DNA of 64,000 bases from assembly GCF_028502605.1 (NCBI RefSeq), contig NW_026611594.1:1505501-1569500 (forward strand), written 5' to 3'. Every line of letters begins with the position of its first letter. The stretch's first letter is position 1. Below are positions 35,214 through 45,363 of the stretch, one piece after another. The position numbers and the translations under genes are program-made. This DNA comes from Trichoderma breve. Its lineage: Eukaryota > Ascomycota > Sordariomycetes > Hypocreales > Hypocreaceae. Under the pieces are notes generated by a model. That model saw nothing but the letters and a program-made list of their open reading frames with translations, searched no databases and was not told the origin of the DNA.

Positions 35214-35602
35214 ATGGCACACAACACGCCAAATGAGAGCGGCGACCGATCTTCGGGAATATCCAGTGGTATTATAGAAGAAGGGGTTACAATACCTGGA
35301 CCAGATATCCAACTCATGGTTCGATCAGGGGACTCAGCAGCAAACCGCAGGAAGGCTAGAAAGGCCAAGAAAGAGGAAGACATGGAAATGGAAATGGATA
35401 TAGAGGGGGAAAGCGAAGGGGACTTTGAGAGTAACATTCGCTCTTCGGGAATACCCAGTGGTATTGTTGAACAGGGGTTGCAATACCTGGACCAGATTTG
35501 CCACTCATGGTTCAATCAGGGGACGCCGCAGCAAACCGCAGGAAAGCTAGAAAGGCCCTAAAGGCCAGGGAAGAGAAGCAAAAGAGCACTGATGAAGAGT
35601 AG
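35214..35602 (+). pseudogene. Short repeat protein with an internal 1-base frameshift
   Basis: From ATG 35214 the frame reads a Ser/Gly/Ile repeat (SSGISSGIIEEG), a short IPGPD segment and a basic patch (NRRKARKAKKEE). About 120 bases (35251-35370) are then repeated at 35443-35562. In the second copy one G is missing from a G-run near 35475. The same IPGPD and NRRKARKA-type segments therefore appear only in the neighbouring frame, which would end at 35602, while the original frame stops at 35561. A recent loss, allelic variation or a sequencing homopolymer error are all possible. No known domain. Confidence 0.5.
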
Positions 35603-35926
35603 TAGCAGCAAGACATTTCAGGCCGCGGGAAAACATCTACTGTAAGCAGTCCGAATATACACATGCTTTGTCTTCTAGACAAGACACCTACTCCAAGCGA
35701 ACCTTGTTTTCAGTCTCTAACCCCTTGTATCTCAATAAGATAATTCCATTACTCGTTCCGGAGGCAGCGAACTCTGAAGTCCGCTACAGGAGACCCATGC
35801 AACTGAAAATCACTTTGTGTGCTTACAAAATTGAGGGGTTGCTTCATAATCGACTGGCTCATGCAATGCGGCATGAGGAGACGCTGCAAAAGCCAATAAC
35901 AAGAGCACTAGGGTCACAAGACGGAT
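35603..35926. other. Spacer leading into tandem repeats
   Basis: No convincing gene. An open plus frame starting at 35668 runs into the repeat array and is probably chance. A degenerate copy of the GGCTCATGC motif lies at about 35854. Confidence 0.35.
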
Positions 35927-36330
35927 CACACTTCCAAAAAATCCCGCGGTCTACTAGGTTTATAAGACACATGACTAGTTTGGCTCATGCGACTAGGGAA
36001 TGGATTACAGTACACTTTCAAAAGTTCCCGCATGACTAGTCAGGCTCATGCGACTTCGGAGCGGATCACACTTCCAAAAAATCCCGCGGTCTACTAGGTT
36101 TATAAGACACATGACTAGTTTGGCTCATGCGACTTGGGAATAGATCACACTTCCAAAAGTTCCCGCGGTCTACTAGGTTTATCAGACACATGAACTAGTT
36201 AGGCTCATGCGGGTCTACCAGGTTTGTTAGTCGTTCTGCGCCCTCTGGGCTCACGCGATTTGTAAATCCTCCCGCGCCTTCCGAGCTCATGAGATATATC
36301 ACTTTCAAGCGGCTCATGCAGCTTATGCGG
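35927..36330 (+). repeat. Complex tandem repeat with the GGCTCATGCGAC motif
   Basis: Three copies of a ~68-bp unit (about 35927, 36066 and 36146) contain CCCGCGGTCTACTAGG, ACATGACTAGTT and GGCTCATGCGAC. A shortened copy lies near 36013. Exact 12-mers are at 35982, 36043 and 36122; variants are at 36202, 36248, 36286 and 36312. The same 12-mer recurs in reverse complement near 42836. The array is non-coding. Confidence 0.8.
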
Positions 36331-36503
36331 CCGTAAAGTCGTAAACAAAAGTTCCTACATACACCTCAGACCAACAGAACTAAATTAAGTTACACGCCCC
36401 TAGTAGTAAAAGAAGCATTCAGAATGTCCAATTGAAGTAGTAAAATTGTGATCGGAATCCTTCCGTTATATGTGCTAAATTCTTGCCGTCAAGTCTGTAC
36501 TAT

Positions 36504-36803
36504 TCATAGCTCATTCAAATATCTCACCAAACGAAGCACACAAATTATCTCCTTGTCAGCGAGCCTTGGACATATTCGGAAATATGTATTCTTGCCGTTA
36601 CGTTCCACCGCCGTTATTTTTACGCCCCCTAATCCTTCCTGCCATAAGCCAATGTGCCGATATGTAGCCTCAAATGCAGGATTATGGTCGTATGAGAAGT
36701 CGCATGAGAATTTGACCTAAACTTATTTATTAATTCCAAGCTCTGGTATTAAAATCGTCAATCATACCTCGGGAGAAGAACAAACGGAAGATGCAAAAGA
36801 CAT
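36504..36803 (-). CDS. Cryptic small protein, 82 residues, two exons
   Basis: Exon 1 is complement 36768-36803 (MSFASSVCSSPE). A 51-nt intron (GTATGA donor, TTTAG acceptor) separates it from exon 2, complement 36504-36716. The joined frame is open to a TGA and reads as a compact protein: aromatic FEATYRHIGLWQEG, beta-like GGVKITAVERNGKNTYFRIC, and a helical end DKEIICVLRLVRYLNEL. The N-terminus is short and not a clear signal peptide. No family recognised. A ten-unit CCAAT minisatellite lies about 136 bases upstream in the gene's own orientation. One GTCGCATGAG motif sits inside exon 2 near 36700. Confidence 0.6.
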
Positions 36804-36939
36804 AACGGTGGTAGTTGAGAGCTGTTTGAGTAATATTTGATCATTGGTAGATTAGGGACCAAGTGGAAGCTTCAAAACATTATATACTACTTTTTTGCCA
36901 AAAGGCATAAACAAGTTATCATTTCTTTAATATAAGCAT

Positions 36940-37038
36940 TACGGCAATATCGGTAACATTGGTAACATTGGTAACATTGGTAACATTGGTAACATTGGTA
37001 ACATTGGTAACATTGGTAACATTGGTAACATTGGCAGC
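36940..37038 (-). repeat. 9-bp minisatellite with CCAAT boxes, upstream of the 82-residue gene
   Basis: On the minus strand eight exact GTTACCAAT units are flanked by GCTGCCAAT, GTTACCGAT and a partial ATTGCC unit. It is the same family as 28714-28803 and shares the mixture of CCAAT and CCGAT units. It lies 136-235 bases before the ATG at 36803. Read on the plus strand it encodes Gly-Asn-Ile repeats, but no start codon or splice entry supports translation. Confidence 0.8.
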
Positions 37039-37969
37039 ATAGCTTCCGGCTCTAGCTTTCTTTGTAATTTCCCCTATCGAGGACATACTTCGCGGATCGT
37101 ATTCGCGTAAACGGGAGATGAAAATCCCCTGGTACTGCCAAGCTCAGGTAACCAGATGCGGGGCATTTTACCACTTCTCAGTCCATGCTGCCTAGCCTGA
37201 ATAAGAAATGGAATGCTTTCAGCTCTCACACCCGCAACCACTCACAAAATGCCACGCAAGTCCAATTAATATCAGCGCGTCAGAAGGTGACGTATCGTTA
37301 ACTTAGTCAAACAGCGGTGTCCACTTGATGTACCTCTAGAATGCTCTGGGCCATAATCTTCTGATAGTCAATCCAATTTCGGTCCGGCCAACAGGTCAAA
37401 GGATGCTTGGCGAGTGTGTGATCAAGGTTACCACTCTAGTAGGCATACATGATCCGTGCTACGCATACTCGTACTCCTACGTTGCGTCAATAGATTTGAT
37501 CGGAAAGGGGGGAAAGAGTCCCAAGAATCCGTTACAGTTGAATCTGACAATTACGCAAATCCACCGAGAATCAGCACAACTGCAAAGAGAAAACTCTGGG
37601 CTGCCTGGTAATATGGGTGATCAAGTGAGGCCATCGCAAGTCATGCATTCACATACCCTTGTGTTAACAAGTCAAGAGCCAGGAACCTTCAAGCCCTGTG
37701 GTATCGCCAAACAGAAGCGCCAATAGACGCCGAGTTGTATATGCTGATAGCAACTTCTTCAGCATCGGACACGGTGATGATGGGAATGAAATGAATGAGG
37801 CTAGGGATAAAGACGGCAAAGAAGACAGCTGTAGAGACGAAAACCATGAAATTAATGAGAACCTAAATGGCAATGAGAGTAAAGACAAGAGAGAAACACA
37901 GGGGAGGTCATCTTAGTGAATCTCCATCCTTTTTCAGTTTGCTATGAAACAAATTCACTTTTTGGCTGG
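37039..37969. other. No convincing gene; one acidic open frame
   Basis: A plus-strand frame near 37698-37916 reads acidic and basic alternately (GDDGNEMNEARDKDGKED), with an ordinary-looking start (NRRRVVYADSNFF). It could be a terminal exon, but its upstream exon is not evident. The rest shows nothing recognisable. Confidence 0.3.
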
Positions 37970-40437
37970 CTAGGTAGAACTTTGACTGTCGGTGTGAGCT
38001 GACCAAAGGCTATTGTACATGCCTTGTTTCTTCACCAACTCGTCGTGAGTACCACTTTCGACAAACTTTCCATCCTGCAAAACTAGAATGCGAGTTGCAT
38101 CTCGGGCCATTGTAAGCCTATGTCTGCCAATTGTTAGCGAATGAGAGTACAGGGGGAATATGATCACTAACGTGACGATGAACTTTGTAACTTTAGCAGT
38201 TTTCAAGCTATCTCTGATGATGTTCTCAGTCACTAAGTCCAAGGCACTCGTAGGTTCATCCATCAGCAAAATCTTTGCGTTCTTAAAGAGCGCTCTTGCA
38301 ATGCCAATACGTTGCTCTTGACCTCCTGATAGTTTGCTACAATACACTATCAGCAAGTCGGTCTTTCATTCACAATATGATAAGGTCTCATACATTCCAT
38401 TTTTACCGACGATTGTTCCATATCCTACTAAAGGTAAGCCATGAGAAGTTGAGATGTGATAGTATCAAAAGGAGCACCTTCAGAGTTCTTCATTATGTCA
38501 TCGTGTATGCCAGCGGCTTTGCACGCATCCATTGCCTCTTCATCACTGCCAGATTCTCGTGCATACTTGATATTTGACATAATAGAGCCATCAAATATGC
38601 TGACAGTCTGCGGAACAATACAAATATTTTGACGAAGGCTATGTGAATGTCAGTGACTGTTTGGGAAAAGAAACTCCAGCACATTTACCTTTCAAGAGTT
38701 ATTGACTGGATTTCTATATCATCGATGTATATGTTACCGCTGTTTGGGTTATAAATCCGTGTCAGAAGCTTAAGCAAGGTTGACTTTCCTTGACCACTGA
38801 GGCCAACAACAGCAATTGTTGCACCCGGCTCGACATCCAAGTTCAGATCTTCGAGAATATTGGTCTTCTTATCATAACTGAATCGTACACTGCGAAATTC
38901 GACTTTGCCTTTGCAATCGCTGAGGGGTTTTGCCATGGGGTCATCCTGTATAGTTGGTTTTGTTCTGACAAGAGAGACAAATTTTTCCGCTCTCGGAAAA
39001 GCAATGGTTCTCTCCGTAGCTAATTGAGCAAATGAATGAATTGAGCTTGTCAGTATGTTCCAATGCGTATACATGGTTGCAAATTCGACGACGTTTGCTT
39101 GTCCTTGCTTTATGCGATAAGCAACTAAAAGTTGGCATAGTCCATGTGATATGTCAAGTACAGAACGTGATAAGGAATCTGCTATATCAGAAGTAATGGT
39201 TCTTGCGTTTTTCAGCCGACTCTTTTCATTAGCAGCAATCTTACATTGCCCAATCTCGCGCTTGACTTGGCCGTATTGAAGCACATCAGCCCATCCATGA
39301 ATCGTGTTCCGTTGATGGACAATCGCGTTTCTAGTCGCATGATTCTCGGATATGGTGAGTGCAATCAAAGGAAAGCTTTTTCGAATATAGCAGTAGATGA
39401 ACGCGGTATACCCAATCACCACACCCATATAGGGACCAAAGGCTGTTGAGAAATAGCCAACCGCTAACGTGAGGTCCGTTACCGCAGGCATTATGATGAA
39501 GATAAACCGTTTGAGATGGTGTAATATGTCACAGACTCCCGCTAATGTCCAAAGGATATCTTCTGTGCCATTTGAGTCAAAATAATCCCCAGATAGGGTA
39601 AATACTTTAGAGAAGCCGTCTTCTTCAACTGTATCACACAACTGTGTTTCATATACATCCCAGAAGCTTTTGTGAATAAATTTACAGACTCTGTTTAACA
39701 CTGCAAGAGTGCTGATTTCAATTATTGCTTTCGTCGGGACCTGAAATTGACTGATATCGTTGAGTATATGGCAGCTTATGACGGGAAGACGCAGTTGAAC
39801 GGCGCTCGACGATATGCTACACAAGCAAGAAAGAACTGCATGGGCTTGTAATAGTCGACTTCTTGGCCATAGGTACGGGTAAAATGTCTAAACTTATGTT
39901 AGTAAACGATATGGATGAAAACAAGCTATTTCTTATTACAGAAACGATATCGTATAACGAAATCTCTTCATGATCAGTAGACTCAGCTACTTTTGGTTGG
40001 GATTCTTTCTCGCCTACTCCGGCCCGAGAAAAGTAAACGTCGGTTATCAAGATTGCGGTGACAAAGCCGCGGCCTAAGACCAATACAATCTCGAGGTTGA
40101 TGCCATAAATAGGCTCTGTGATTTTTGGGGGGTTGATATATAGGAGAGATATAGACCAAACAAGTAGATCGAGCCAAATTCTTTGCGTATTGCGACCGCT
40201 AGCTAAGGCTAAGTAGATTAAAGTGAATGATAAATGTCCAGTGATTATGCGTTCGTATAAGATCCATCCATCGGTAGGCTGAATCAAAATAATCGTTTGG
40301 AATAAATGCGTCAGAGAGATAAATATAAGCAGGCAAGCTCGAGAATCCAAAATTGTATTTGCTGGTGGATGTTTCTCAAAAATGAAACATGGAATCACAA
40401 TGGCAATGAGTACCAGGGGCACGGAGTCAGAATCCAT
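37970..40437 (-). CDS. ABC half-transporter, HMT1/ATM1-like (ABCB type)
   Basis: Six exons (complement 39940-40437, 38689-39887, 38478-38638, 38394-38424, 38172-38336, 37970-38123) sum to 736 codons, 735 residues, in frame at every junction. One is a 31-nt micro-exon carrying the segment just before the signature motif. An N-terminal five-helix extension (about 1-150) precedes the usual six-helix core, as in fungal HMT1 vacuolar heavy-metal/phytochelatin transporters. The ATPase domain is complete: Walker [10 protein letters not shown] (about 526), Q-loop VPQTV, signature LSGGQ, Walker [13 protein letters not shown] and H-loop THRL. It should dimerise and pump conjugates across an internal membrane. 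The substrate is inferred from family only. It is slightly shorter than typical HMT1, but no key residue is missing. Confidence 0.85.
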
Positions 40438-41049
40438 AGTAATATTGAGCTGAGTGGATGATAAAGAGAGTGAGAAAAATTGTAGCTGAAGCATTTGCAG
40501 TTGTTAAATTTCCAAGGCCACTATCCACTGCAGCCCAGCATCTACTAAGTCAAATTTTCTCTCACTTCGGAAACTTCCTCTTAGGCAACCACTGAATGCT
40601 CTATTTGTAAGAACAGCGAGGCTCGGCGAAGAATTACTACGTCTTGCACTTGTGACAGTCTAGACTAGTACACCTCTACCCTCTCACTGGGTACGAGGGA
40701 GGACTGGCCTAAGACAGGGTTTGCACGGCCTGATGGAAAGATGGGTTATCAACTTATCCTTAAGTAGGCTAATATAAACTGGTCATATTTGACAAGTAAG
40801 ATTTCGGCGAACATGGTACTTCATTGTCCGTAACTAATATACCTATCTTTGCAGTAGCGTCACGCATATTCCCCATGGAGACATAAGTTTAGCAGCAAAG
40901 TGTTGCCGCACATTAGTTGCTATGTCTCTCACTTGGCGGTGTGATAATTGTGTGAGTTTAGCTATATAATAGGACACCCTCCCAACCAGGTCACTCAGCA
41001 AATAGTGCTTAAGATAACTCATCTGTCGATATCTCCTGAAATTTCGGCC
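40438..41049. other. Divergent promoter region, no gene seen
   Basis: About 610 bases between the ABC transporter start and the first small paralog. Nothing protein-like on either strand. Confidence 0.4.
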
Positions 41050-41435
41050 ATGGCTGAAGTACAATTCTCATATTATACACTTTTTGCATGCGTTGCAGTA
41101 GGTCAAACACGGGGACAATTGATTCTACCAATGTCCTGGAGTAAGGCGCCAAGTTTGAGCAGTTCTGTCCTTTCGCTGACTTCCTAGGACCTTGGTTGAC
41201 AATTTCTGACCACACTTCTCCACCTCCGTCGGATTATGATGTCGACCATTTATTAACGGAACTTCAAAGATACGGGATCAATAGCGACCCTTTGAAACCG
41301 ATCTTTCAGTCTGATAAGGTTTTCGCGCTCGACGTATCTCCGGTGATAATGTATCGCATGTTTTTGGAGGCTATATATTGCGGGGGCAACATGGTACCTT
41401 TGGTGCTGGATATAGCGAGATGCTTTGGAAAATAG
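41050..41435 (+). CDS. Small protein, tandem paralog 1 (112 residues)
   Basis: Exon 1 is 41050-41140, the intron 41141-41187 (47 nt, GTAAGG donor, CCTAG acceptor) and exon 2 41188-41435, giving 113 codons in frame. The N-terminus is hydrophobic (FSYYTLFACVAVGQTRGQLILP). The core DYDVDHLLTELQRYGINSD is followed by a stretch with DKVFALDVSPVIMYRMFLEAIY. It aligns with the gene at 42345 along its length, including the phase-1 intron right after an ILP motif. No family recognised. The hydrophobic start may be a membrane or secretion segment or a buried strand pair. Its exons are too small to be obvious unspliced. Confidence 0.6.
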
Positions 41436-42344
41436 CCAGATCCATCGACTGGTACATCTTCTGTCAAGATAACAACACCCTCAATATATATTCTTTTTCC
41501 CCCTCCCATACCTTGTACAGTCACCATATACGGTCCGTCTACTCCGTAGGCGGGTGTGAGTTGGGTGGCAATGCATCTCAGCCCAGATAATAAGTTCATT
41601 TGATCGCCAATCTTACTCTGGGCACTTTTCGCGATGATTTGGACAATGCACGGGGGGCAAGAACAAAACGATCTAGACCACCCTTCGTCCTGGTCATCCA
41701 CTTGTCTTGCTCGTCCTGGTAAAGTTAATGCAAGAAACCTCTGGTTAGGTGGTGTGTAGCAATCCACTAACGGCTAAACATTGTAGTGGCGTGGCAATTT
41801 GTGAGTGGTTCCGGGAGTGAACCAGGAGGATTCCGCGTGTCTTAGTATGAGTACGGCACCAAGAAGCAAGGTTAATACGACCCGCTTCTGGTTACCTGGC
41901 AATATTACTTCACATAGACGGGATAACAAGTAAAAACCGGAAATGACAACCTCGTGTTGGCAAGGGCCACAGTCTATTCTGTTGCCAGAGAGATCGTTCG
42001 CGTTTCCCTGCGGGCGCACTCAAGTCTTTTATGCTATCATCAACAATCGAGAACCACCGATTGAGGTGCTTTTAATGCACTCTGGGAGAAGGGTAGCGAT
42101 AAAAAGAAAAGATCTGACGCATCTGACATATAACATCGGCTGGCTGCCTTTAGTGTAGAAGTGGACTGATTGCGTTAGTAGCATTCTGCAAGGGATTGTT
42201 CTAGGCATTGCTATATGAGGGGAGCAATCCTCAAGCTTAAAACAAATTGAAGCGAACTTGAACACTAGACAAGTAGTGGTGGAGATATTTTCTATATAAA
42301 TTCTTTCTCATTGGAAATTATTCTGCTTCCACTAATTGGTAAAA
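41436..42344. other. Region between the paralogs; ambiguous coding traces on both strands
   Basis: On the minus strand one frame is open from about 42265 to 41306 except for stops near 42019-42029 and 41772; it contains a hydrophobic stretch (RVVLTLLLGAVLIL) and GMGGGKRIYIEGVVILTED. On the plus strand 41943-42158 reads VFYAIINNREPPIEVLLMHS and KDLTHLTYNIGWLPL. Either could be a real exon set or a decayed gene, and they exclude each other. I could not find splice sites that settle it. Confidence 0.3.
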
Positions 42345-42744
42345 ATGAGCACTATAGCTGTGGAAGTAGATTTCTTCATTATATCAATCGCGGTTGGCCT
42401 CGGTGAAGGCTATGTGATTCTACCAAAGAAATTCGGACTCGGTAAGCACGAGCCCTGCAAAGTATCATCATTTTATTAACTCGTTAGACAAATACTGGCC
42501 CCCTACTCCTACCAAATCTACCAAATTCAATATAAATGACGAGGTACAAAAGTTTCAACGCCACGGCGGTAATCCTGCCATTTGGCATGAGCAATTTAAA
42601 TCGAACGATTTCGTCCGTTATGATGTATCGAAGGAAGATATGCGTGAAATGCTATGTAAGGTTGTGGGTAATATGGCCAGGCAGTCAGGAAATAGGAACA
42701 AGTCGAATAATTTTCCTCTCGATTATTACATACAATGTATCTAA
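42345..42744 (+). CDS. Small protein, tandem paralog 2 (117 residues)
   Basis: Exon 1 is 42345-42441, the intron 42442-42487 (46 nt, GTAAGC donor, ATTAACTC branch, TTAG acceptor) and exon 2 42488-42744, giving 118 codons. The hydrophobic N-terminus (VDFFIISIAVGLGEGYVILP) is followed by a Pro/Thr hinge and a core (FNINDEVQKFQRHGGNP, then NDFVRYDVSKEDMREMLCKVV). It aligns with the 41050 product at AVG-x-x-x-G-x-x-ILP, the D/N-D-x-x-x-x-x-Q-R-x-G core and the DVS element. The C-termini diverge. A GTAAGG inside exon 2 near 42657 could be an alternative donor. Function unknown. Confidence 0.6.
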
Positions 42745-42835
42745 ATCGACTTAAATAAACTTGGTCTGAAAGGCATGGCTATGCAAAGTGCATGAAATCG
42801 AGGTTTGCAGAGTTAACTTTTTAAGAGACACTTAG

Positions 42836-42985
42836 TCGCATGAGCCTGGTAAGAGGGCGCAGAAAACTTGACAAATCGCATAAGCCCCTGAATGCTAATC
42901 GCATGAGCTTAGTGGATCTCCCCTTATGATCCCTGTTTGCGGACGCGACCAACAGAAAGATCAAGGCACTCTGTCGCATGAAACA
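42836..42985 (-). repeat. Cluster of GTCGCATGAGCC motifs, inverted relative to 36 kb
   Basis: An exact 12-mer at 42836 and close variants near 42875 (ATCGCATAAGCC), 42898 (ATCGCATGAGCT) and 42972 (GTCGCATGAAAC) within 140 bases. The 42836 copy is the exact reverse complement of the motif in the 35.9-36.3 kb array. Confidence 0.65.
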
Positions 42986-43524
42986 GGCATTTCGTATATG
43001 CTGAAAGTTAAGTGTGTCTTGTAAATCTCTCCGCCGCCTGTTTGTACCTTCGTTCTCCCTCATCCACGCGCATGTATTATTCCGCTATTTTCATCAAGTT
43101 CTTCACAAATTTGCGCTACAAAACGCGTTGCCCGTGCACGGTATCTCCCTCTGCCCTGCATTGAAAGTACTTGGTGCTTAGATAAGGTACGCAGATATCT
43201 ACCGAGCAGAGTGAGAACGGCAAGTGCACTGACCCTGTTATTTTAGACGCTTTGGTAAGAGCATATTTATAATGCATTATGATGCATAACCCGGGGCCCT
43301 TCCCACTGATATGCAATTCTAGCTCTAGTCGCATTGCTCTACCAAACACGCCTCTTGCGCGTCTCCTCGGATAAACGTTCTATTTTGACCAGGCTTCACT
43401 CCTTTCTGCTATTGGTCACCACATAGTGTTATCCCTGAGCAATATATTTGCTAAGACCGCGCCAATACATTGAGCTACCGACTTGCTCTGTGTGCAAGAC
43501 GTGCTTGCTTTCAACTGCTATAAC
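42986..43524. other. Intergenic, no gene seen
   Basis: About 540 bases, presumed promoter of the kinase-like gene. No RNA or protein feature recognised. Confidence 0.4.
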
Positions 43525-45160
43525 ATGTCCGCAGCGGCGCCGCTGAAGGGTCTGGAGTGTCGCGGTACCAGCCCCGTCACCGTCGATGAGGCACGGGACT
43601 CAGAGGAAGACTACGTTAAGCGTTGGGCGCAAGACAAGGCAATGAATGCCTTTGTCAAGCGACTTTACCAACATCAGGACCAGATTGAGGCTCTTATTAG
43701 ACACCATCTCCAGCTACACAACGAGGAGGTCACTATTGCGCCAATAGAAAAATCAATGTACGGCACTTTCAACTTCTGCATACCCATACACGTCAAGTAC
43801 AGTCATACATATCAAAGTTTTATGTTTCGTTGTCCTATGCCGCAGAAACTTGCAGAAGCTCAATATGCAGGGACTGTTAATGAAAAGATGGGCTGTGAGG
43901 TAGGAGCCTATGTTTGGATGCAAGAGAAGTGCCCTAACATTCGCATTCCATACCTCTACGGGTTTGGCTTTGCTGATGGCCGCTATGTAAGTTTTACTCT
44001 ATGGCTTTCAAGATAGCCTATGCTAAGCCAGATAGTATACTCACGAGACGCAACGGCCTTGGTATGTTCGATACCCTCATGCAATACGTCGCTATCTCTA
44101 CAGCCTTTTTCAGCGTCCGATGCTCTCGCGCTATACTCCCCATCCCGCGGCCGACATCGATTTTCCAATATCGTATATGCTACTCGAGTATATTGGCCCT
44201 GATGTAGGCCAGATGCTATCACGGACCTGGAATAGTTTTCGCAACGACCCATTGCGCAAGAGGAACCTATTTCGAAGTATTTCTCAGATCATCCTCTCTC
44301 TTGCTCACATTCCCCAGGCTTGCATTGGGTCATTCCGATTTCTCGAGAGCGGCGTTATTACATTGACAAACCGGCCCTTGACTTCTTCGATTATATCTCT
44401 TGAGAATGAGGATGCAGAAAGAACAATTCAGAGCAACCAAGTATATCACTCTACGGAGGACTTTGTAGCTGATATTTACCAGCTTCATGACAACGCATTT
44501 ATCAGTAATCCCAATGCTGCATATGATGATGATGAATGCTACAGCCATATGGCTGCAAGAGCCAGTCTTCGAGCTATTTCGCACAATTTCATTAAGAAGG
44601 AACGACGGAACGGACCGTACTTCTTACAATACACAGACTTAACTCGGAGCAATATATTCGTTGATGATGATTGGAATATAACTTGTCTCCTTGATCTTGA
44701 ATGGATATCTGCTTTACCCGTCGAGATGATTAGAGTACCTCATTGGCTCTCGGGATGTGATCTGATAGACGGGCTCACAGGGGATAATCTCACCAACTTC
44801 ACCGCAGTTCGACAAGAATTTATGCATCAGTTTATACAGGAAGAAAGTAAGATGAAGATGGAGCATGATGTTTCTCTGACAGCTACTATAAACGAAGGCT
44901 GGACTTCGAAAAGTGTATGGTTTTGGCATACGGTGAATACCGGATCAAGGACCTTGTATCCCATAGTGGACAGTTATATCTATGACAGCTTCACTGTCAG
45001 CGCAGCTAATGTTGATAAGATCAGTGGTATCTTGTCGGCTTTATGGCGGCGTGACTCGGCTATTATTGTGAGGAAGAATAGAGATGACTACAGCCGGTAT
45101 ATTAACGAGTTTGAAGAGTTGGTTGACAAATACGGTAGGCCAGTGGCTAAACTTCCATAA
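43525..45160 (+). CDS. APH-family (aminoglycoside/choline kinase-like) protein
   Basis: Exon 1 is 43525-43986 and the last exon 44114-45160. The gap (127 nt, GTAAGT donor, TTTTTCAG acceptor) may be one intron or two around a 30-nt exon at 44032-44061, as it contains an internal TATGCTAAGCCAG acceptor and a GTATGT donor. About 503-513 residues. Seen: a fungal APH-fold N-lobe ending in IPYLYGFGFADGR; the hinge-like YMLLEYIGPDVGQML; a catalytic-loop equivalent LQYTDLTRSNIFVDDDWNI (canonical form H-x-D-x4-N); and LLDLEWI in place of the metal-binding D. The usual catalytic-loop His is replaced by Tyr-Thr, but Asp and Asn are kept. This large family is common in fungal accessory regions, and its substrates are mostly unknown. 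Confidence 0.75.
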
Positions 45161-45363
45161 ATATAACACAACTTACTCTTTTCTCTATCCTAGAAGCTTC
45201 TGGCAAAGATCTCCCGCGCTCTGTCTCTGCTAGAGGTGGAACAATCACTTGATTCGGACGCTTCTAGGATGTGACAGGAGTCGTTGTCTGCAGAGTCTGA
45301 GTTATCAACGATAAATTCACGTAAGTTGCCAGCAGTATTGTTACATAAACAGTATCTTCTATT

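Noticed and set aside
36940..37120. Gly-Asn-Ile repeat frame continuing into a short C-terminal peptide, resembling an amyloid-type repeat
   Set aside because: A stop lies just upstream, no ATG or donor precedes it, and the repeat fits better as a promoter array of the minus-strand gene.
37403..37726. 107-codon plus frame before the acidic frame
   Set aside because: Composition looks random and the proposed join to the acidic frame lacks donor and acceptor sites.
42821..43063. 80-codon minus frame over the GTCGCATGAG cluster
   Set aside because: The frame reads through the non-coding motif repeats, and equivalent frames appear in the 36-kb array by chance.
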